In this document: positions 1 to 5,111 of the stretch, one piece after another
Position numbering within the stretch: the stretch's first letter is position 1
How the letters are laid out: each line of letters starts with the position of its first letter
From: Hyphomicrobiales bacterium
GTDB taxonomy: Bacteria > Pseudomonadota > Alphaproteobacteria > Micropepsales > Micropepsaceae
Reading direction: 5' to 3'
Assembly (NCBI GenBank): GCA_017849395.1
Contig: JAFIHO010000023.1
Coordinates: 1-5,552 of the forward strand
DNA: 5,552 nt
Made by a program: the position numbers and the translations under genes
The notes under the pieces: model-generated
The model's input: the letters and a program-made list of their open reading frames with translations, nothing else
Database searches by the model: none
What the model was told of the DNA's origin: nothing

Positions 1-1
1 A

Positions 2-979
2 ACAACCCTGTCCGGCCATCTGGCCGTGGAGGCGGTGCGCCATGGCGCAGGCGCGGTGGCGCTGATCGATACCGACCCGCAAGGCTCGCTGGCCCATTGG
101 TGGAACGCCCGCAAGGCGGAAGAACCGCATTTCGTGAAGGTCGGCATCCTGGATCTGGAAGAGGCGCTGGCCCATCTGGACAAGATCGGCGTGAAGATCG
201 CCGTCATCGACACGCCGCCCGCCATCACGCAATCCATTTCGCAGGTCGTCGCCCATGCCGACCTGGTCGTCGTCCCCACCCGTCCCAGCACGCACGATCT
301 GCGCGCCGTGGGCGCCACGGTGGACATCGCCGAACGCCCTGCCAAGCCGCTGGTGTTCGTCATCAATGCCGCCACCGCGCGCGCGCGCATCACCGGCGAA
401 TCCGCCGTGGCGCTGTCGCAGCACGGCACGGTCGCGCCGGTCACCATCCATCACCGCGTCGATTTCGCCGCCAGCATGATCGACGGCCGCGTGGTGGGCG
501 AGATCGTGCCCAACTGCGCCTCGGCCAAGGAAATCAGCGACCTGTGGGTCTATCTGCAGGACAAGCTGTCGCGCGTCGTCCACGATCCCCGGCTGCAGCC
601 CGACATCAAGCCGCAGCATTTCTCGGTCAACTCGCTGCTGGAAGGCGTCGAGGAAGACAAGGAAGACGCCGAGACCAAGGCGGCCCGCACCCTGGTCAAG
701 CCGCCGCCCGTGGTACGCCCCGAAGTTGCCGCCAAGGCCGCTATACGCGCCGAACCTGCCCGCGTCGAAGCGGCGGTCAAGAACATCGCCAGGGCCGAAC
801 CGGCGCGTCCGGGCTCGCCCATCGTCACGCCGAGCTATGAGGGCCCCGATCGCCGCCAGCCCGTGGCTCAGGACCGTCGTCTGATCGCCGAGCCGCGTTT
901 CACTACCGAACGGCGCGCCGCTTTCGGCCGCCGCCGCTCCGACCAGCCCTTCTTCACCGATGTGGACGGACTGAAATGA
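2..979 (+). CDS. ParA/MinD-family ATPase with arginine-rich C-terminal extension (5' end outside window)
   Basis: This is a deviant-Walker P-loop ATPase of the ParA family, which forms ATP-dependent dimers on DNA to segregate or position plasmids, chromosomes or protein clusters. The reading frame is open from base 2, and the first visible residues are TTLSGHLA, the end of a GKTT Walker A motif, so the true start lies upstream. A GTG at 26 would remove the P-loop and is not the start. Counting from that GTG, the motif DTDPQGS is at 15-21, Walker B VIDTPP at 60-65, and the PTRPSTHDLRA segment at 84-94. The ATPase core ends near residue 185. The remaining ~130 residues are an acidic patch (207-216), an Ala/Pro/Arg linker, and a tail with repeated DRR/ERR/GRRR motifs (275-304). 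ParA proteins of similar core size usually lack such a tail. The 3' end overlaps the next gene by ATGA, implying translational coupling. The family is confident; the cargo is unknown. Confidence 0.9.
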   Translation, partial: TTLSGHLAVEAVRHGAGAVALIDTDPQGSLAHWWNARKAEEPHFVKVGILDLEEALAHLDKIGVKIAVIDTPPAITQSISQVVAHADLVVVPTRPSTHDLRAVGATVDIAERPAKPLVFVINAATARARITGESAVALSQHGTVAPVTIHHRVDFAASMIDGRVVGEIVPNCASAKEISDLWVYLQDKLSRVVHDPRLQPDIKPQHFSVNSLLEGVEEDKEDAETKAARTLVKPPPVVRPEVAAKAAIRAEPARVEAAVKNIARAEPARPGSPIVTPSYEGPDRRQPVAQDRRLIAEPRFTTERRAAFGRRRSDQPFFTDVDGLK

Positions 980-1524
980 CGTCCAAGTTCGCGTCCCTGC
1001 ATTCCAATATCCTGGCGCGCAAGGGCGATGCGCGGCCATGGAACGGGCCGATCGCCCGGCATGGCGCGGCCATGCAGGACGATGATCTGCCGCGCTTCCA
1101 GCCCGCGCCCAGCACATTCCAGCCGACGACCGAACCCCTGTTCGCCACGCCGAAAGCCGCCGCACCGCGTGCGCCGAAGCCGGAGCCTGTCCCGCCCGCG
1201 CCGCGTCCCGCCGTCACCGAGCCGAGCTTTGCCGAGGTGAAGCCCGCCGCTGTGCGCCCCGCGCCCGCCGCCTGCGACGAGATGGAATTTTCCGATCTGT
1301 CGGCGGAACCGGCGCGCGCCTATGACCCGGAACGCATCAAGAAGTGCACCATCCGCATGTCCTTCATCGACTATGAGCGGCTCGGCATCATTGCGGTGAA
1401 GCGCAACGTCACCCGCCAGCATCTGTTGCACGAGGCGCTGGACCGTTGCTTCGCCATGGCGGCGGAAGAGTATCGCAAGGACTGTTCCTGTCTGGGCAAC
1501 CGCGAGAGCTGCTGCCAAGGCTGA
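976..1524 (+). CDS. Putative ParA partner: ribbon-helix-helix protein with Pro-rich linker and Cys-rich tail
   Basis: This 182-residue protein is not one I recognise by name. Its N-terminus (1-35) is basic and contains ILARKGDARPW. Residues 40-100 are a low-complexity Pro/Ala-rich linker. Residues about 120-160 (KCTIRMS, then two helices around a short NVT turn and HEALDRCF) fit a ribbon-helix-helix DNA-binding fold: one beta strand, helix, turn, helix, with the usual 'EAL' ending. The last residues hold C170, C172, C179 and C180 (CxCx6CC). The start is the ATG overlapping the ParA stop, with a weak GGACGGA ribosome site at 964-970. ParG/Omega-type centromere-binding proteins combine a flexible basic N-terminus that stimulates the ParA ATPase with a C-terminal ribbon-helix-helix, so I infer a ParA regulator or adaptor. 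It could instead be a transcription regulator or a cargo adaptor. The fold is a judgement by eye and needs a profile search. Confidence 0.6.
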   Translation: MTSKFASLHSNILARKGDARPWNGPIARHGAAMQDDDLPRFQPAPSTFQPTTEPLFATPKAAAPRAPKPEPVPPAPRPAVTEPSFAEVKPAAVRPAPAACDEMEFSDLSAEPARAYDPERIKKCTIRMSFIDYERLGIIAVKRNVTRQHLLHEALDRCFAMAAEEYRKDCSCLGNRESCCQG

Positions 1525-2355
1525 TCACACGCCCTCGCCCGCCAGCCATTCCACCTTTGTCTGCGCCGGCCCGCCCTGCCCGAGCCGCGGTGCGAGCAGC
1601 GTCATGACATCCTTCATGGTGCTGTCGAAACCGTAAGGCGGGTTCAGCACCAGCAATCCGCTGCGGGTCATCTTGCCGGTATCCGGCGCGACGGAAGTTT
1701 CCACGCGCAATGCCTTTGCCATGCCGCCCGCCAGAACCTCACCGCAAAAACCGTCGGCGGCGCTTTGCGACTTTATGGGATACCAGATCAGATAGGTGCC
1801 GGTGGCGAAGCGGCGATACGCACCCTGCACGGCGCGCGCCAGGGTTTCGAACTCGTCGGTCGCTTCGAATGGCGGATCGATCAGCACCAGTCCGCGACGT
1901 TCCGGCGGCGGCAGCAGTTTCAGCAATCGCGCATAGCCGTCGGCGTTCTCCGTCGAGGCCTTGCGAAACGGATGCAGGACCTGCGCCAGGAGAGCGGCTT
2001 CTTCGGGATGCTTTTCCACAGCCACCAGCCGGTCCTGAGGGCGCAGCAGCTTGGCGGCAATCAGGGGTGACCCGGGATAGCGATCGGCGCCACTTTCCCC
2101 GGCCAGCCTGAGATAGGTGTCCAACGCCTCGGGCAGCGGCGGCGCCAGATCGCGCAGCTTTCCGATGCCGCTCTCCGCCTCGCCGGTCTTCGCCGCCATC
2201 TCGCCGGAAAGATCATACAGCCCGCGCCCGGCATGGCTGTCTATCACCGCGAAGGGCGTATCCTTCTTGCGAAAATGCAGCAGTATCGCCACCAGCGCCA
2301 CATGCTTGACGACGTCAGCGAAATTGCCTGCATGATATCCATGCCTGTAATTCAT
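1525..2355 (-). CDS. rlmJ: 23S rRNA (adenine(2030)-N6)-methyltransferase RlmJ
   Basis: RlmJ is a cytoplasmic SAM-dependent enzyme that methylates N6 of A2030 in 23S rRNA; it was earlier annotated as YhiR or a competence-related protein. The 276 residues match the E. coli length (about 280). The diagnostic N-terminus MNYRHGYHAGNFADVVKH is present. The SAM-binding loop IDSHAGRGLYDL is at 38-49 and the YPGSP motif at 93-97. The catalytic LIDPPFE motif is at 158-164 (Asp160), in the DPP[YF] form of N6-adenine methyltransferases. WYPIK is at 191-195 and LLVLNPPYG at 234-242. The start is supported by the conserved N-terminus and by a GGGGGA ribosome site 5 nt upstream. The gene reads in the same direction as the MFS gene 118 bp upstream and ends flush against the stop of the ribbon-helix-helix gene on the other strand. 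Its leader carries two hairpins. Nothing in the protein looks damaged. Confidence 0.96.
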   Translation of the reverse strand: MNYRHGYHAGNFADVVKHVALVAILLHFRKKDTPFAVIDSHAGRGLYDLSGEMAAKTGEAESGIGKLRDLAPPLPEALDTYLRLAGESGADRYPGSPLIAAKLLRPQDRLVAVEKHPEEAALLAQVLHPFRKASTENADGYARLLKLLPPPERRGLVLIDPPFEATDEFETLARAVQGAYRRFATGTYLIWYPIKSQSAADGFCGEVLAGGMAKALRVETSVAPDTGKMTRSGLLVLNPPYGFDSTMKDVMTLLAPRLGQGGPAQTKVEWLAGEGV

Positions 2356-2360
2356 TTACG

Positions 2361-2366
2361 TCCCCC
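2361..2366 (-). promoter_or_regulatory. Ribosome binding site of rlmJ (GGGGGA)
   Basis: Read on the minus strand, GGGGGA lies 5 nt before the rlmJ ATG. It is a degenerate Shine-Dalgarno sequence. It is complementary to the UCCCCC at 2446-2441 in the 5' arm of the upstream hairpin, so it has a possible masking partner in the leader RNA. Confidence 0.6.
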
Positions 2367-2369
2367 ATC

Positions 2370-2411
2370 TGTCGCAGATCGAGTCGTCTTCGACGACATC
2401 TCGCTGCGACA
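2370..2411 (-). other. Inverted repeat / hairpin A in the rlmJ leader
   Basis: The arms TGTCGCAG (2370-2377) and CTGCGACA (2404-2411) pair over 8 bp. An inner perfect stem, GTCGTC (2383-2388) with GACGAC (2392-2397), is closed by a 3-nt loop. The 5- and 6-nt stretches between the stems can pair partly. It directly abuts hairpin B and ends 4 nt before the rlmJ ribosome site. There is no T-tract after it on either strand, so it is not a classical intrinsic terminator. It may be an RNA leader element, a repetitive extragenic palindrome or a protein-binding site. Confidence 0.8.
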
Positions 2412-2449
2412 TCTTCCCCCGCCATGCGCTGACGCGCATCGGGGGAAGA
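2412..2449 (-). other. Long inverted repeat / hairpin B between the MFS gene and rlmJ
   Basis: The arms TCTTCCCCCG (2412-2421) and CGGGGGAAGA (2440-2449) are perfectly complementary over 10 bp. The stem continues with ATGCGC (2424-2429) and GCGCAT (2434-2439) around the 4-nt loop TGAC, giving 16 bp with a single 2-nt bulge (CC). It begins 24 bp after the MFS stop, where a terminator would be expected, but no run of T follows on the minus or plus strand. I call it a strong hairpin that may stop or stabilise the 3' end of the patatin-MFS transcript; whether it terminates cannot be judged from sequence. Confidence 0.85.
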
Positions 2450-2473
2450 AAGCCGGAGAAGAGTGGGACCCTC

Positions 2474-3838
2474 TCAATTTGAAATCGTCTCCAGCGGCAG
2501 ATTATGCGTCCTGGGTCCGAACACGCCGATGACGAAGGCCACCACCGCCATGCAGCCCGCAATAAACAGGAAAACGCCGGGCGCACCCGCGGCTTGAAGC
2601 ACGAATGCGATAATGAAGGCGCTGAACATGGTAGAGAGGCGGCTGAAGGAATAGACGAAGCCAACTGCCGCAGCGCGGACGCGGGTAGGAAACAGTTCCG
2701 GCTGATAGCCATGATAGGCGAAGCTGAGGATGTTGTTCGCCAACGTCAGCGCCACGCCGCAGGCGATCACGGTGGCAGCGCTATGCGCCTGCGCGAAGGC
2801 CAGTCCCGCCGCCACGATGGCCAGCGCCGCGCCGACGATGATCCATTTGCGTTCCAGTTGGCCCGCGAACAGCAGACCCAGCAGCGGCCCGAAGGGCGCG
2901 GCGATGGCGATGATGAAGGTATAGCCCAGGCTGCGCGTCACCTCGGTGCCCTGCGAGATCAGGAGGGTCGGTACCCAGCTTGCAAAACCATAATAGCCCG
3001 CCGCCTGGAACAGGTTGAACGCGATCAGCATCAGGGTGCGTCCACGATAAGGCGGCAAAAAAATCTCGCGCAGCTTCCCGCGCCCCACCGCCGTCACGGC
3101 GCGCGATGCAGGGTCCGGCAGACCGCCATGCTGGATTCGCGCTTCGACCTCCCATTGCGTCACGATGATATCGGCCTCCGCGTCGCGGCCATGCTGGGCC
3201 AGCCAGCGCGGGCTTTCGGGCACGCGGCTGCGCACCCACCAGGCCACCGCCGCGCCCGCCGCGCCGATCAGCACCACGATGCGCCAGCCGTCCAGTCCGA
3301 ACATTTCGCGCGGCACAAGCAGATAGGCCAGCAGCGCCACCAACGGTATGGACGCGAACTGGATCACATTGGAGAAAGCGAAAGCACGGCCGCGCACCTC
3401 CTGGGGCGACAATTCGGCGATATAGGTGTCGATGGTTACCAGCTCCACGCCGATGCCGATGCCGCCCATCAGGCGCCAGAAATCCAGCCAGAATGCATCG
3501 GTCTGGAACGCCATCACCGTGGCGGTCAGCGCATACCACAGCAGCGAGAAGGTGAAGATCGCGCGCCGCCCCAGCCGGTCGGCAAAAAAGCCGAACAAAG
3601 ACGTTCCGATAAACAGGCCCGCGAAGAAGGATGCCACAAATCCCGCAACACTTCCGATCAGCCCGGTCGCGTCATGGCTCAGTATGCCGGATCGCACCAG
3701 CCCCGGCGCGACATAGGCGGTGAGGAACATGTCGTAGAATTCGAAGAAACCGCCCAGCGACAGCAATGTCACGCGCCGCCAGAAGCCGCGCGTTGGCGGA
3801 AGCCGTTCCAGCCGCGCCGCGATCGACACGGTGTTCAT
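2474..3838 (-). CDS. Major facilitator superfamily transporter (sugar/metabolite:H+ symporter type)
   Basis: This 454-residue inner-membrane carrier has the usual MFS length and twelve predicted helices. The signature motifs are in order: an acidic residue in helix 1 (FFEFYDMF, Asp36); the loop 2-3 motif GFFADRLGRRAIF (83-95); R122 with a Gly-rich helix 4 (GGIGIG); ELSPQEVRGRAFAF (142-155); the PESPRWL motif (207-213) before the central cytoplasmic loop; and PELFPTRVRAAAVGF (380-394) in loop 10-11. PESPR and PELFP are typical of the sugar-porter-like group that includes aromatic-acid, nicotinate (NiaP) and other organic-acid or sugar carriers; helix-1 Asp is common in acid:proton symporters. 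The substrate cannot be read from the sequence. The start lies 3 bp after the stop of the patatin gene, so the two are almost certainly one operon; the ribosome site is weak, which suggests translational coupling. By context the substrate may be a hydroxy acid or similar carboxylate, but that is inference. Confidence 0.92.
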   Translation of the reverse strand: MNTVSIAARLERLPPTRGFWRRVTLLSLGGFFEFYDMFLTAYVAPGLVRSGILSHDATGLIGSVAGFVASFFAGLFIGTSLFGFFADRLGRRAIFTFSLLWYALTATVMAFQTDAFWLDFWRLMGGIGIGVELVTIDTYIAELSPQEVRGRAFAFSNVIQFASIPLVALLAYLLVPREMFGLDGWRIVVLIGAAGAAVAWWVRSRVPESPRWLAQHGRDAEADIIVTQWEVEARIQHGGLPDPASRAVTAVGRGKLREIFLPPYRGRTLMLIAFNLFQAAGYYGFASWVPTLLISQGTEVTRSLGYTFIIAIAAPFGPLLGLLFAGQLERKWIIVGAALAIVAAGLAFAQAHSAATVIACGVALTLANNILSFAYHGYQPELFPTRVRAAAVGFVYSFSRLSTMFSAFIIAFVLQAAGAPGVFLFIAGCMAVVAFVIGVFGPRTHNLPLETISN

Positions 3839-3841
3839 GAC

Positions 3842-5002
3842 TCACACTTCGAAATTGCGGTGCACGTCATGGGTGACGATGCCCACGCCCCTGGGCGGCA
3901 TGGCCAGCCAGTCCTTGCGGCGCAAGGTCTGGCGGGTGTCGTCATAGCCGTTCTTCCAGTGCTCCTGCATGGAATCGGGAGAGAATTCATAGTCCCGCGC
4001 GCTGCCCTCATAGGATTTCTTCTGATAGATGAGCTGCAGAATGGTCGCCTTGGGCAATTTTGCAAGCTTGTCGCGCATGACCCGCTGTTCCTCGGACAAG
4101 TCGTCCTCCGGCACCTTGATCAGCGCCTCATAGGCGCGGGTCTTCCAGCGCTGCAGCCGGGCGAACATGTCGGTCACCTGCCTTGTGCGCGAGGAATAGG
4201 TGATGTCCTTGTGCCGCTCCAGCACGTCCACCATGGTGCGCGGCAACGGCCCGCGCGCGCTGAACAGATCGACCTGGAACACCAGCGAATTGATGTCGTC
4301 GTCCTGCGCCAGGAGATGCGCCAGCGGCGTGTTGGAAACGATGCCGCCATCCCAGAAATAATCGGTGCCGATCTCCACCATCGGGAAGGCGGGCGGCAGC
4401 GCGCCGGACGCCATCACATGCGCCAGTTCCAGCCGCTCCTTGGCATTGTCGAAGAAGGAGAAGTTTCCCGTCAGTACATTCACCGCCCCGACCGAGAAGC
4501 GGGTCTGCCTGGCGTTCAGCAGGTCGAAGTCGACCATCTCGCATAGCGTCTCCTTCAACGGCGTGTTGTCATAAAAGCTGGTGGCTTCCTTCGCGCCCGC
4601 CGGCAGGAACCAGGGATTGATCCTGTGCGGCTGGAACAGGCCGGGCTGGCCATAGAGTGTCGTGGTCAGCGCCGAGATATTGTTGCGCATGGCGCGGTAG
4701 ATGTCGCCGTCCGGCGTGAAGGGCCAGATGGTGCGGTCGGTCACGCGATGCCAGAATTCGCGCAGCGCATCCAGCCGGTTGTTCACCCGGTTGCCCACGA
4801 TCAGCGCCGCATTGACCGCGCCGATGGACACGCCCGAAACCCAGTCGGGCTCCAGCCCCGCCTCATGCAGCGCCTGATACACCCCGGCCTGGTAGGCGCC
4901 CAGCGCCCCGCCGCCCTGAAGCACCAGCGCGATACGGCCACAGCCCTCGGGACGGGCCAGATGCTCGGCTACATTTGAATCAGGTGCGGGTTTCGTGTCC
5001 AT
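3842..5002 (-). CDS. Patatin-like phospholipase with C-terminal DUF3734-type region
   Basis: This is a predicted serine acyl hydrolase of the patatin family, which uses a Ser-Asp dyad to cleave acyl esters. The 386 residues contain the oxyanion loop LVLQGGGALGAYQAG (26-40), the nucleophile elbow GVSIG (57-61, Ser59), MASGALPPAFP (197-207) and the catalytic DGG (218-220, Asp218). All key residues are intact. The region after about residue 280, ending PRGVGIVTHDVHRNFEV, matches my memory of the DUF3734 extension of bacterial patatins that sit near bdhA. No signal peptide is visible, so it is probably cytoplasmic. The ATG at 5002 has AGGA 7 nt upstream (5013-5010). It is the first gene of an operon with the MFS carrier and is divergent from bdhA across 109 bp. 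In Legionella a patatin gene (patD) pairs with bdhA, suggesting a role in lipid or polyhydroxybutyrate turnover; the true substrate is not evident. Confidence 0.93.
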   Translation of the reverse strand: MDTKPAPDSNVAEHLARPEGCGRIALVLQGGGALGAYQAGVYQALHEAGLEPDWVSGVSIGAVNAALIVGNRVNNRLDALREFWHRVTDRTIWPFTPDGDIYRAMRNNISALTTTLYGQPGLFQPHRINPWFLPAGAKEATSFYDNTPLKETLCEMVDFDLLNARQTRFSVGAVNVLTGNFSFFDNAKERLELAHVMASGALPPAFPMVEIGTDYFWDGGIVSNTPLAHLLAQDDDINSLVFQVDLFSARGPLPRTMVDVLERHKDITYSSRTRQVTDMFARLQRWKTRAYEALIKVPEDDLSEEQRVMRDKLAKLPKATILQLIYQKKSYEGSARDYEFSPDSMQEHWKNGYDDTRQTLRRKDWLAMPPRGVGIVTHDVHRNFEV

Positions 5003-5111
5003 GGCATGATCCTAAAGTAATATGCACATCAGGGGCCCTGCGGCAGTTTCGGCAGGGCGGAGCAGCCGGCAACATGTCATCATGGCAACGCCCGATTGCA
5101 AGGAGATTAAC
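5003..5111. promoter_or_regulatory. Divergent promoter region between the patatin gene and bdhA
   Basis: Both transcripts must start in or near these 109 bp. On the minus strand an AT-rich block CATATTACT (5024-5016) could hold a -10 element for the patatin operon, but no convincing -35 is seen. On the plus strand I found no good sigma-70 match for bdhA. Two overlapping inverted repeats lie in the middle: CAGGG-G-CCCTG (5030-5040) and CTGC-G-GCAG (5038-5046), followed by a second CGGCAG at 5050-5055. They are candidate operator half-sites shared by the two directions. Confidence 0.45.
5100..5105 (+). promoter_or_regulatory. Ribosome binding site of bdhA (AAGGAG)
   Basis: A near-consensus AAGGAG ends 6 nt before the ATG at 5112. 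It fixes the start of bdhA, which also matches the conserved family N-terminus MLKGK. Confidence 0.9.

Noticed and set aside
26..28. GTG as the start of the ParA gene
   Set aside because: The frame is open to the window edge and the residues before it (TTLSGHLA) complete the Walker A motif, so the real start lies upstream.
836..940. Arginine-rich ParA tail as the start of a PilZ c-di-GMP domain
   Set aside because: The RR spacing resembles the PilZ entry motif, but no PilZ beta-barrel or DxSxxG-type motif follows before the stop.
868..1518. A 216-codon minus-strand frame opposite the ribbon-helix-helix gene
   Set aside because: Low-complexity Arg/Gly-rich product with no recognisable domain. 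The plus-strand gene has a coupled start and a plausible fold, so this is a shadow.
2381..2385. GANTC (CcrM-type) sites at 2381 (GAGTC), 3839 (GACTC) and 4977 (GAATC) close to gene starts
   Set aside because: A site with one free base is expected every few hundred bases; three near starts in 5.5 kb is not convincing without comparative data.
2356..2473. Intrinsic (Rho-independent) terminator for the patatin-MFS operon
   Set aside because: The hairpins are strong, but no T-tract follows on either strand, so I list them as inverted repeats rather than call termination.
2504..4546. A 680-codon open frame on the plus strand across the MFS and patatin genes
   Set aside because: It is antisense to two intact, motif-complete genes. 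The product is rich in His, Arg and Gln with no domain, as expected for a shadow frame in GC-rich DNA.
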